A DNA stretch of 64,000 bases, taken from the NCBI RefSeq assembly GCF_000018405.1, contig NC_009943.1, positions 1,367,001-1,431,000 on the forward strand. Direction: 5' to 3'. The position numbers and the translations under genes were made by a program. Source of the DNA: Desulfosudis oleivorans Hxd3. GTDB lineage: Bacteria > Desulfobacterota > Desulfobacteria > Desulfobacterales > Desulfosudaceae. The first letter of the stretch is position 1. Every line of letters begins with the position of its first letter. Shown piece by piece: positions 24,756-33,800 of the stretch. The notes beneath the pieces are model-generated. The model was not told the origin of the DNA. It did no database searches and saw only the letters and a program-made list of their open reading frames with translations.

Positions 24756-27071
24756 ATGGACCATACTCTGTTAAACAAGATCGGCAACACTCCTTTGGTG
24801 GAGATTCGGCGGCTCTCCCCGAATCCGAGGGTTAAAATTTTTGCCAAGCTGGAGTACATGAACCCCGGCGGATCGATCAAGGACCGGGCCGCTGTTGCCA
24901 TGATCGAAGACGGTGAAGCCTCCGGCCGCCTGACAAAAGAGAAGATCGTGCTGGAGGCCACCAGCGGCAACACCGGCATCGGACTTGCCATGGTGTGCGC
25001 CATCAAGGGGTACCGGCTGCTGTTGGCCATGTCCGAGCGGGCCAGTGAAGAGCGCAAGAAGATTCTGCGGGCCCGGGGAGCCGAGATTCTGCTCACGCCC
25101 GGCCATCTGGGAACGGACGGCGCCATTGAAGAGGTCTACCGGCTGGCCCGGGAAAACCCGGAAACCTATTTCTGTACCGACCAGTTCAACAACGAGGCCA
25201 ACTGGAAGGCCCATTACACCGGCACGGCCCAGGAGATATGGGATCAGACCGAGGGAAAGGTGGACGTGGTGGTGGCCACCCTGGGCACCAGCGGAACAGC
25301 CATGGGCCTTTCCCGGCGCCTTAAAGAACTCAAACCGGATATTCGCATCGTGGGGGTGGAACCGTTTCTAGGGCACAAGATTCAGGGGCTCAAAAACATG
25401 AAGGAGTCCTACCGCCCGGAAATTTTTGAACAGAAGCGGCTGGACGCCAAACCCAACATCGAGGATGAGGCCGCCTACGAAATGACCCGCCGCCTGGCCA
25501 GGGAAGAAGGGCTGCTGGTGGGCATGAGCAGCGGGGCCGCCATGCACGTTGCCGCAGAAGAGGCCCGGGCCATGGAAGCCGGCATCATCGTGGTGATCCT
25601 GCCGGACAGCGGCGAGCGTTATCTTTCCACCACGCTGTTTGTGGAGCCCGAGAAGAGCGGTGTGGTGCTGTTCAACACCCTGACCCGGGAAAAGGAGGCG
25701 TTTGCGCCCCTGGCGCAGGGAAAGGCCTCCATCTATTCCTGCGGCCCCACGGTCCACGCCCGCATGGACCTGGGCCAGTGCCGTCGCATGGTGTTTGCCG
25801 ATCTGCTTTGCCGTTACCTGGTCTACAGGGGATTCGAGGTCCGGCATATTGTCAATATTACCGATTTTGACGACAGGACCATAGAGGGCGCCCAGAAGGC
25901 GGGCATGGACCTGGCCGCGTTTACCGGCACCTACATCGATCTTTTTAAAGCGGATCTCAAGACCCTGCGGGTCCATCCGGCCGACGCCTATCCCCTGGCC
26001 AGCCAGGAGGCGCCGGAGATGGTGGCCCTGGTCGAAAAGCTGGTGGACCGAGGCGTGGCCTATGAAAAACTGCGGTCGGTCTATTTTGATATTGCCAGCG
26101 CCGAAGGGTATGGCGGGCTTTCCAACATAGACACCAACAAAATTCGGCTGGGCGCCACAGTGGACCTGGACGAATATGAAAAGGAGAACCCCCGGGACTT
26201 TACCCTGCTCAAGCGGGCCAAGATGTCCGAGCTCAAGCAAGGATGGTATCTGAAGACCCGTTGGGGCAATGTGCGGCCGTCGTTGCACATTCAATGCGCC
26301 GCCATTTCCAGAAAATACCTGGGGGACCGGTTTGATATTCATACCGGCAGCCGGGATCTGGTGTTTCCCCACCATGAAAACGAGATTGCCATTGCCCGGG
26401 CCGCCACCGGCCGGGAGCCGGCCCGTTATTGGGTTCACTGCGACAGCGTGCTGGAGTCGGACGACAGTGTGCACTGGAAGACGGCCCGCACCACCCTAGA
26501 GCAGGCCCTGGACATGGGGTTTACCGGTCGCCAGCTGCGGTACTGGCTGATTTCCGGCCATTACCGGAAGGCCCTTTCTTTTTCCGCCGATCGTATTGCG
26601 GCCGCGGCATCGGCCCTGGCCCGGCTGGACGGCTGCGTCCGGTCGCTGGCCGACCTGGCGGCGAACCCGTCCGCGGAAAGTGCCCGGCAAATGGAAGGCG
26701 CGGAACAGGATGTGGACCAGCTGCTCTATGATATCCGGCAGGGATTTGTCGACGCCATGGACGATGACCTGAATGTGTCGGCGGCCCTGGCCAACATTTT
26801 TAAAAATGTGAAAACCGTCAACGTGATGCTGGACCAGTCGCGCCTGGACGGCCCGGCCGCGGAAAAGATACAGGACGCCTTTGCCGGCATCGATAGCGTG
26901 CTGCAGGTGTTTGATTTTGACCAGACCCCGGCCGACGATCTTTTGCCCGAAGTAAAACAGCTGATGGAACAGCGGGAAGCGGCCCGGAAAGCAAAGGACT
27001 GGGAACTGGCGGACCGCCTGCGGGAGACGTTGCGCGACATGGGCGTTTCCGTGACCGATGAAAAGTTGTAA
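24756..27071 (+). CDS. Fusion: cysteine synthase (CysK/CysM) + CysRS-like domain lacking HIGH and KMSKS
   Basis: 771 residues. Residues 1-~300 are a PLP cysteine synthase: PLP lysine K42 in GGSIKDRAA, TSGNTGIG, and the GTSGTAMG phosphate loop. Residues ~306-771 align throughout with cysteinyl-tRNA synthetase (FNTLTREKEAF, CGPTV, HIVNITDFDD, DLVFPHHENEIA, ISGHYR). The zinc ligands are kept (Cys in CGPTV, Cys in LHIQCAA, His and Glu in PHHENE). HIGH is replaced by DLGQ (338-341), and the KMSKS position reads SVHWK (571-575). Both ATP-binding signatures are gone, so normal aminoacylation is unlikely; a real cysS should exist elsewhere. No clear Shine-Dalgarno because hexamer tract 2 ends 8 bases upstream. 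The new function is unknown. Confidence 0.9.
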   Translation: MDHTLLNKIGNTPLVEIRRLSPNPRVKIFAKLEYMNPGGSIKDRAAVAMIEDGEASGRLTKEKIVLEATSGNTGIGLAMVCAIKGYRLLLAMSERASEERKKILRARGAEILLTPGHLGTDGAIEEVYRLARENPETYFCTDQFNNEANWKAHYTGTAQEIWDQTEGKVDVVVATLGTSGTAMGLSRRLKELKPDIRIVGVEPFLGHKIQGLKNMKESYRPEIFEQKRLDAKPNIEDEAAYEMTRRLAREEGLLVGMSSGAAMHVAAEEARAMEAGIIVVILPDSGERYLSTTLFVEPEKSGVVLFNTLTREKEAFAPLAQGKASIYSCGPTVHARMDLGQCRRMVFADLLCRYLVYRGFEVRHIVNITDFDDRTIEGAQKAGMDLAAFTGTYIDLFKADLKTLRVHPADAYPLASQEAPEMVALVEKLVDRGVAYEKLRSVYFDIASAEGYGGLSNIDTNKIRLGATVDLDEYEKENPRDFTLLKRAKMSELKQGWYLKTRWGNVRPSLHIQCAAISRKYLGDRFDIHTGSRDLVFPHHENEIAIARAATGREPARYWVHCDSVLESDDSVHWKTARTTLEQALDMGFTGRQLRYWLISGHYRKALSFSADRIAAAASALARLDGCVRSLADLAANPSAESARQMEGAEQDVDQLLYDIRQGFVDAMDDDLNVSAALANIFKNVKTVNVMLDQSRLDGPAAEKIQDAFAGIDSVLQVFDFDQTPADDLLPEVKQLMEQREAARKAKDWELADRLRETLRDMGVSVTDEKL

Positions 27072-27080
27072 GGACCTGTG

Positions 27081-28088
27081 ATGATACCTATCTATTTTCC
27101 TTTTTCCGTTTTGTCCGACCGGACCATGGCCCGCCTGGTCGTCTGTTTTCCGGTCATGGGAATTTACCTGCCTGCAGAAAGCGCCAGGGAACCGGTCCTG
27201 GGACTTTGCGGCCAGCCGGAATATCTGGAAACCCGTGTGCCGGCGGCCGACCTGGATGGAGCAGTGGAAGACCTTTACCGGGCCGCCATTCAGTGGAAGG
27301 AGGCGACCCTCGGCGCTGACATGTCGTTTGTCAAAACATGGGAAAAGGGTCGCGCCCCCTTTTTTGATGAAACCACCATCTCCTATGTCCGCAATGAGAT
27401 TTTGAGGCAAAAGAGCGCTGCGGCAACAGCAGCAGATGATCTGGTGGAAGCCAAGCTCTTTATGCGCCTGGCCCTGGACCACGACCTTGGGGAGGCGGAG
27501 GTGGCCCGGGGGGTCGGTGCCCTGGAGGCCAGGGAAAAAGCCATTTTTGACACCCTTCGCGGCGAAAGCGGGGATGACGACGATCTTTCCCAGGAGGTGC
27601 TGGGCCTGAGTGTTGCCGGTCCGGCGGAAGATGCGGGCACCCGCATGACGGGCCAGCGAATGCGGGCCTGGGCCATGGTGGCGGCCCGCGACACCCTGCC
27701 GTCCGCGGTTTTTATCACAGACAGCGAGGCAGTGATAGCCCACATTGAGGCCTGTTTCCCCTCCATGGCACCGGTCGCGGAAATCCCCGGCATTCCTTTT
27801 CTGGACGCAGTCACCGATCCGCTGGCCTTGAAAGACTGGCAGGGTGAGCTCTCAGACTTTCTGGAAAAACTGGCCCGCGGCAGGGGAGATGAACGCCTTC
27901 CGGCGCCCGCCGCTTTTTTCCATGGCGGCCCGGAGTGGAGTGAAGCCGTCCTGTCCCTTTTTGTTCTTCCCGATACCGGGCCCCGCGCTTTTTTTGAGTT
28001 TTTTGCGCCCCGGGTTGCCGGGCACGATGATGTTCCGGACGGGAAAGATATAAAAAATATTATTATCGGAAGGTTAAAAACAGTGTAA
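27081..28088 (+). CDS. Conserved hypothetical protein
   Basis: 335 residues from the ATG at 27081 (a GTG immediately before is possible). AAGGACC precedes. It starts 10 bases after the cysK-cysS fusion and is probably cotranscribed. The sequence is acidic, has no signal peptide or membrane segment, and I recognise no domain. The central part (~115-175) looks helical. Composition matches the GC-rich core genes. Confidence 0.75.
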   Translation: MIPIYFPFSVLSDRTMARLVVCFPVMGIYLPAESAREPVLGLCGQPEYLETRVPAADLDGAVEDLYRAAIQWKEATLGADMSFVKTWEKGRAPFFDETTISYVRNEILRQKSAAATAADDLVEAKLFMRLALDHDLGEAEVARGVGALEAREKAIFDTLRGESGDDDDLSQEVLGLSVAGPAEDAGTRMTGQRMRAWAMVAARDTLPSAVFITDSEAVIAHIEACFPSMAPVAEIPGIPFLDAVTDPLALKDWQGELSDFLEKLARGRGDERLPAPAAFFHGGPEWSEAVLSLFVLPDTGPRAFFEFFAPRVAGHDDVPDGKDIKNIIIGRLKTV

Positions 28089-28126
28089 CCGGCCCGGCGA
28101 ATTTTCCATAACCGGCTTATAAATCC

Positions 28127-28154
28127 TTGACTTTGGTTTTTGAAGTGGTATAGA
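28127..28154 (+). promoter_or_regulatory. Sigma-70 promoter of the ferredoxin gene
   Basis: TTGACT (28127-28132), 16 bases, TATAGA (28149-28154), about 90 bases before the ferredoxin start. With the terminator at 28460 this defines a monocistronic unit. Confidence 0.65.
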
Positions 28155-28241
28155 AAATTTTGAATTTCGAATATGGCAAGGTCTTTGGGCGTGCAGCTTT
28201 GAGGCCGACACACGGATAATCATAAATAAGGAGGCTTTACA

Positions 28242-28430
28242 ATGGCTTGGCAAGTGACTGTGGATGAGGACAAGTGCAAGGCGTGCGAAGAGTGCGTGGA
28301 CAACTGCCCGGTGGAAGTGTTTGAGATGGTGGATGGCAAGGCCAATCCTGTCAACATGGACGAGTGCCTGGGTTGCGAGACCTGCGTTGAGGTGTGTGAA
28401 GAAAACGCCATCACCGTGGAAGAGATATAG
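28242..28430 (+). CDS. 2[4Fe-4S] ferredoxin
   Basis: 62 residues. Two clusters are bound by CKACEECVDNCP (residues 12-23) and CLGCETCVEVCE (~43-54), the clostridial-type arrangement. The protein is very acidic. AGGAGG lies 8 bases before the ATG. It is a soluble low-potential electron carrier, a likely partner for the bifurcating Hdr-Mvh system. Confidence 0.95.
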   Translation: MAWQVTVDEDKCKACEECVDNCPVEVFEMVDGKANPVNMDECLGCETCVEVCEENAITVEEI

Positions 28431-28459
28431 TTAAAAGCAAATCGATTTTTACGGCATGC

Positions 28460-28505
28460 AATCCCGGCTTTGAAACCCCGTTGTTTTAAAGCCGGGATTT
28501 TTTGT
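28460..28505 (+). terminator. Rho-independent terminator after the ferredoxin
   Basis: AATCCCGGCTTT (28460-28471) pairs over 12 bp with AAAGCCGGGATT (28488-28499), followed by a T run. Confidence 0.9.
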
Positions 28506-28577
28506 TTAAAGGGCCCCTGGGCCCCTTGAACCCTTCAAAAAACGCAACGCCTTTTACAAAAACGCGAGGCCCTTTAA

Positions 28578-29852
28578 ATGGACAGCCGGGCAACCACATC
28601 CTTTCCTTCCATGGCTCTCATCCGCCAGGCTCTTTTGCGGGCGCCGATCGTCGATCTGGCAGACGCGGTTGAGCGGGCAATCGGTCCGTACCTGTCGGCC
28701 CGGCCGGTAAAACCGGGGGCACGGGTGGCCCTGGCCGTTGGCAGCCGGGGCATTTTCGGCATCGACACCATTGTGCGGGTCTGCGTAAAGGCACTAAAGG
28801 ACAGGGGACTTGAGCCGTTTATCGTGCCGGCCATGGGCAGCCATGGCGGGGCCACGGCCGACGGCCAGAAAAAGGTGCTGGCCGGTTACGGCATCACCGG
28901 GGAAGCCATGGGCGTGCCGGTTGTTTCCGATATGGATACCATGGAGATCGACCGGCTTTCCTGCGGCATGCCGGTACGGGTGTCCAAAACCGCGCTGGAA
29001 GCGGATTACATTCTTCCGGTCAACCGCGTCAAACCCCACACCAAGTTTTCCGGCCCCATTGAAAGCGGCCTTGCCAAAATGCTGGCCGTTGGCCTGGGAA
29101 AGGCCGATGGCGCGGCCACCATTCACCGGTTTGCAGTGGCCCACTCCTTTGGCGTGATTGAGCAGGCGGCGGAAGTGATCCTGCAACACTGCAACGTGCT
29201 GTGCGGACTTGCCCTGGTGGAGGACGGCTGCGGCAATGTATCGCGCATTGAGGCGGTGGCGCCAGAAGAGATGATGGAAAGAGAAAAGGTTCTTTTAAAA
29301 GAAGCGTACGCCACGATGGCCCGCATTCCATTTGATCTCCTGGATATTTTGATCGTTGACCGCATCGGCAAGAACATCAGCGGCATCGGCATGGACGCTA
29401 ATGTGACGGGCCGTCACCGGGACATCACCGGCGATTTTTTTGTCGCTCCCCATGCCCGGCGCATCTTTGTAAGGGATCTGGCTCCCGAATCAGCGGGCAA
29501 CGCCAACGGCATTGGCCTGGCCGATTTTACCACTTCCCGGCTGGTTTCCGCCATGGACCGGGAAAAGACCTATGCCAACGCTTTGGCCGCCATATCCCCG
29601 GAAAAGGCGGCTGTCCCTCCCTGGTTTGACACCGACCGGGAGGCCCTGGCCGCCTGTGGCCGGACCTGCGGGTGCGAGTCGTTTGACACGGCCCGCATCG
29701 TTCGCATTTGCGATACCTTCCACCTTGAAACGTTCTGGGTCTCCAAAGCCCTGGAATCGGACATGGCCCGGATCGACGGCCTGGAACGCCTTATCGATTG
29801 GGCCCCCATGGCTTTTGATGCCGAGGGCAACCTGTCCGACGGGTTTGAGTGA
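28578..29852 (+). CDS. LarA-like protein (DUF2088, lactate racemase N-terminal family)
   Basis: 424 residues. It shows LarA-type landmarks: AMGSHGGATADGQ, NRVKPHTKFSGPIESGLAKMLAVGLGKADGA split over the metal/cofactor region, and IHRF. The conserved His and Lys sites of the nickel-pincer family are present by eye. LarA relatives isomerise alpha-hydroxy acids; the substrate here is unknown and no larB/C/E cofactor genes are adjacent. It stands alone, with the ferredoxin terminator upstream and 350 bases of repeats downstream. Confidence 0.75.
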   Translation: MDSRATTSFPSMALIRQALLRAPIVDLADAVERAIGPYLSARPVKPGARVALAVGSRGIFGIDTIVRVCVKALKDRGLEPFIVPAMGSHGGATADGQKKVLAGYGITGEAMGVPVVSDMDTMEIDRLSCGMPVRVSKTALEADYILPVNRVKPHTKFSGPIESGLAKMLAVGLGKADGAATIHRFAVAHSFGVIEQAAEVILQHCNVLCGLALVEDGCGNVSRIEAVAPEEMMEREKVLLKEAYATMARIPFDLLDILIVDRIGKNISGIGMDANVTGRHRDITGDFFVAPHARRIFVRDLAPESAGNANGIGLADFTTSRLVSAMDREKTYANALAAISPEKAAVPPWFDTDREALAACGRTCGCESFDTARIVRICDTFHLETFWVSKALESDMARIDGLERLIDWAPMAFDAEGNLSDGFE

Positions 29853-29865
29853 TTACCGCAGCTTA

Positions 29866-29891
29866 TCAAAATCGGTATCGGGATCGAACGG
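29866..29891. repeat. CGATNC hexamer tract 3 (short, degenerate)
   Basis: AAAATCGGTATCGGGATCG, the reverse orientation of the tract seen elsewhere, 14 bases after the LarA-like gene. Confidence 0.6.
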
Positions 29892-29985
29892 GTAAGGGGT
29901 TTTGACCTTAAATGGGTGGTACGGGCCAAGGCCGAAAAGCCTTGCCCGTGGGTCTGTTTGGAGTGGCCGGCCGCGCTCCCCCGTC

Positions 29986-30008
29986 ATCGCCGGGCTTGAC
30001 CCGGCGAT
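29986..30008. repeat. REP-like hairpin
   Basis: ATCGCCGGG (29986-29994), loop CTTGA, CCCGGCGAT (30000-30008), preceded by CCGTC and followed by CCAG, a common dispersed bacterial palindrome. Confidence 0.75.
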
Positions 30009-30066
30009 CCAGAATAAAAATGGCCCAATACCCAATCAATAAGGTGGAAAGTCAATTTTACGCTGG

Positions 30067-30119
30067 ATTGCCCGATTCCGCCGTCGCCAAGGCTATGGCG
30101 GACACGCAAGCCGGGCAAT
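30067..30119. repeat. Second palindromic repeat
   Basis: ATTGCCCG (30067-30074) pairs with CGGGCAAT (30112-30119); inside, TCCGCC (30077) pairs with GGCGGA (30097). No gene is seen in 29853-30202. Confidence 0.6.
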
Positions 30120-30202
30120 GACGTATGCGGCGGGTGGCATTCGATAAGGCAGAATAAACTTTAATGGATATCACCCGTTAAACGTAATCTAAACAGGATC
30201 GC

Positions 30203-30757
30203 ATGACCAGACAAAAAGCAGAAACTGCCGAAACCGTCACTGTGATGGTCGACACCGCCTTTGGAAAATGCGGTCTGGTCTTTCGGGAAAACCCTTTTAC
30301 CATTGTGCGGGTTTTTCTGCCCGGCGTATCCATAAGGGGCCGGCAGGGCAGGGCAGGAGGTCATCCTGAAGAGGCCCAGGCCGTGGCCCAGGCCCTGGTT
30401 GACTATTTTGACGGCAAAAAAGTAAAACTCCCCTGGCGCTGGTTTGACATGAGCGAGGCAACCCACAATCAGCAAAAAGTGCTGCGAGCCGTGTTTGACA
30501 TTGCCTATGGAACGGTGCAAAGTTACGGCGAGGTCGCCCGGCGGGCCGGGTTTACCGGCGGGGCCCGGTTTGTGGGAAACACCATGGCAAACAACCGGTT
30601 TCCCATATTGATTCCCTGCCACCGGGTGATACGGGCCGACGGTGCTCTGGGCGGATTCGGCGGCGGCACGGACCTGAAAAAGAGAATGATTGAGTTGGAG
30701 CAAAAGACGGTTTTGCGTGCCGTCAAATATAATGCGTCTCGATTTCGATCCCGATAG
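30203..30757 (+). CDS. Methylated-DNA-protein cysteine methyltransferase (Ogt/AGT family)
   Basis: 184 residues. The C-terminal half has QKVLRAVFDIAYGTVQSYGEVA, the helix-turn-helix with RFVGNTMANN, and the active site IPCHRVI, whose cysteine takes the alkyl group from O6-alkylguanine. The N-terminal ribonuclease-like domain is present but diverged. The last five codons (RFRSR) and the stop lie inside hexamer tract 4, so the repeat has become part of the gene's 3' end. Confidence 0.88.
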   Translation: MTRQKAETAETVTVMVDTAFGKCGLVFRENPFTIVRVFLPGVSIRGRQGRAGGHPEEAQAVAQALVDYFDGKKVKLPWRWFDMSEATHNQQKVLRAVFDIAYGTVQSYGEVARRAGFTGGARFVGNTMANNRFPILIPCHRVIRADGALGGFGGGTDLKKRMIELEQKTVLRAVKYNASRFRSR

Positions 30758-30786
30758 CGATCCCGACCCCGATTTCGATTTGGATA
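30740..30786. repeat. CGATNC hexamer tract 4
   Basis: CGATTTC, CGATCC, CGATAG, CGATCC, CGACCC and CGATTTCGATTTGGAT in series, overlapping the 3' end of the methyltransferase gene. Confidence 0.9.
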
Positions 30787-30842
30787 GAGCATCGCCAGCG
30801 TCGGTTTTTTTGTTTTTCTAAAACAGGTTTTGGACAAACACA

Positions 30843-33800
30843 ATGCGTTACATAGCGGACCTGCATATTCATTCAGCCTACTCACGGGCCACTTCGTCGG
30901 ACCTGGATTTTGAGCATCTTTACATCTGGGCCCAGATCAAGGGCATCACCGTATTGGCCACCGGGGACTACACGCACCCGGCCTGGTTTGCCCAGATCTC
31001 TGAAAAGCTGGTGCCTGCCGAACCGGGCCTGTTTAGGCTCAAAGATGATCTGGCAAAGGTGTGTGATGCAGAGGTGCCGGCTGCGTGCCGAAGACCGGTG
31101 CGGTTTGTGCTGTCCACGGAGATCAGCAATATCTATAAAAAAGCCGGGGCCGTTCGAAAAAACCACAACCTGGTTTTCATGCCCGGTCTGAAGGCAGCGG
31201 CCCGGTTTAACGCGAAACTTGGTGCCATTGGCAACATTCAGTCCGACGGCCGGCCCATTCTTGGCATGGATGCCAGAAATCTTTTGGAAACGGCCCTTGA
31301 GGTCTCTTCGGACGCCTTTTTTGTGCCGGCCCATGTCTGGACCCCCTGGTTTTCCCTGTTCGGCTCCAGGTCGGGGTTTGACGCCATCGAAGCGTGTTTT
31401 GAGGACCTGACCGATCAGGTGTTTGCCCTGGAGACCGGGCTCTCGTCGGACCCGCCCATGAACTGGCGGGTGTCCGGCATTGACGGCCGGACCCTGATCT
31501 CCAACTCCGACGCCCACTCTCCGGCCAACCTGGGCCGGGAAGCCAACCTGTTTGACACCGAACTCTCCTACGGCGCCATGATAGATGCCATGAAAACCGG
31601 CGACCCGGACCGGTTCCTGGGCACCTACGAGTTTTTCCCGGAAGAGGGCAAGTATCACCTGGACGGGCACCGGGACTGCGGTATTCGCCTGCATCCGGCC
31701 CAGACCCGCCAGCACCAGGGGCTCTGCCCGGTGTGCGGAAAACCCCTGACCCTGGGCGTGCTCTACCGGGTGGAGGAGCTGGCCGACCGGGACGAGGGCA
31801 GCCTGCCCGCAAAGAGCCACCCCTTTTACAGCATCATTCCCCTGCCGGAGATAATTTCCGAACTGGTGGGGGTGGGCCCCAAGTCCAAAAAGGTGGTCCA
31901 GGCCTACCGGTCGGTGCTGGAGCGCCTGGGGCCGGAGTTTGACATTCTTTACCGGCTTCCCGCAGAAGAGATCGTTCAAAGCGGATTGCCCCTGCTGGAT
32001 GTCGCTGTATCGCGCATGCGGGAGGGCAAGGTAACACGGTCTGCCGGTTATGACGGCGCCTACGGCCGGGTGACCCTTTTTTCAGACGGTGAGATCGAAC
32101 GGCTCAAAGGCGAACAGCATCTTTTTGCCGTGCCAAATGCTCCTGCGCCGGCAAAACAGGTCCCGCTGGTTGCGGCTCCCCGCCAGGCCTCTCTTTTTGA
32201 GGCGCCGGACGTTGTTCCAGCCCCGGTCGTGGCCGAACCGGAAAACATAACCGCCGGTCTTAGCACGGCCCAACTGGCCGCAGTTAATCACGGCGCCGGC
32301 CCCATGGTGATCGTGGCCGGGCCGGGCTCGGGCAAGACCCGGACCATCACCTGCCGTATGGCCCACCTGATACAGGCACGGCAGGTGCCGGCCGGTGCGG
32401 TTCTGGCCATTACCTTTACCAATCGGGCGGCCCGGGAGATGGCCGATCGCCTGGCCGCCATGCTGGGCGGCAACACCGATCTTCCCTTTGTCTCCACCTT
32501 TCACGGGTTTTGCCTGGGCCTGCTGCGGGAGCAGGGCGGTTTTGACGCCGTGGTACTGGATGAGTATGACCGGCGTATCCTGGCAAAAACGGTGCTCAAA
32601 CGGGCCGCGGCCGGCAAGGCGGATGGCCTGCCCGGTCCGGACCGGCTGCTGGACATGATTGCGTCGGCCAAGCAGGCCATGCTGGGGCCCGGTGATGACC
32701 TGTCGGGTGTGGCACGGGAGACGGCCCCCGATCTTCTGGCAACCCTTTACGGCGACTACCAGGCGTTGCTGGCCGAAAACAGCGGCTGCGATTACGAAGA
32801 CCTGATCTGCCGGGCCGTGGACCTGCTGGAAGGCCATAAGGATGTGCGGCAGACCGCGCAGCAGCGGTTTGTTTATATATTCGTGGATGAGTACCAGGAT
32901 GTGAACCACGCCCAGTACCGCCTGATCCAGGCACTGGCGCCGGCCGGCGGCAACATCTGCGTGATCGGGGATCCGGACCAGGCCATCTATGGGTTTCGCG
33001 GTGCCAGCGCCGCCTATTTCCAGACCTTTGAAACCGACTACCCCGGGGCCGCCCGCTTTTTTCTGGAAAAAAATTACCGCTCCACCCAGACCATTGTGTC
33101 CGCCGCTTATCATGTGATCACCGGTCAGGACGATGACCCGGGCCGGGTTCGGGTTTACTCGGACATTGCCGGTGTTCCCGTTGTCACCGTGGCAAGGCTT
33201 GCCTCGGAGCGGGCCGAGGCGGTTTTCGCGGGCCGGACCATTGAGCGAATGGTGGGGGGGCTCGGTTTTCATTCCGTTGATTTTGGCAAGGCCGGATACG
33301 AGGCCCCTGCCGGGCTCGGGTTTGCCGATTTTGCCGTGCTGTGCCGGACCCGTCGCCAGACGGAAGTTTTTGCCGATGTCCTTGAGTCAGCGGGCATTCC
33401 CTGCCACGTGGTGAGCAAACAGAGAATTTACGCGGCCCGGGGCGTGGGCGAAGCGATTTCCCTGCTGCGGCTGGCAGAAGGGCAGGCCACCTTTATCGAC
33501 CTGGAAAAGGCCGGAGGAGTGCTTTACGGCGCCACCGCGGCAAAAAAGCAGGCTGTGATTTCCGCGTGGGCAAAAGAGCGCAACCTGCCGGCGGCCGAGG
33601 TCCTTGCCGCCACCGAGCGGTTTCCGGTGCCCGGCCTTTCCCAGGCGGCCCAGCGCCGGCTGGCCGGGGCGGCCCGCACCGTGGCGGAGTTAAAGGCCCG
33701 AACCGGCCATCTTCCGGTTGCCGGGCGGCTGCGCTTTCTGATAGAAAACATGGAACCGCTTGCGACCCTTGTAAACGGGAGTAAAAAGAATCGGGAAGCT

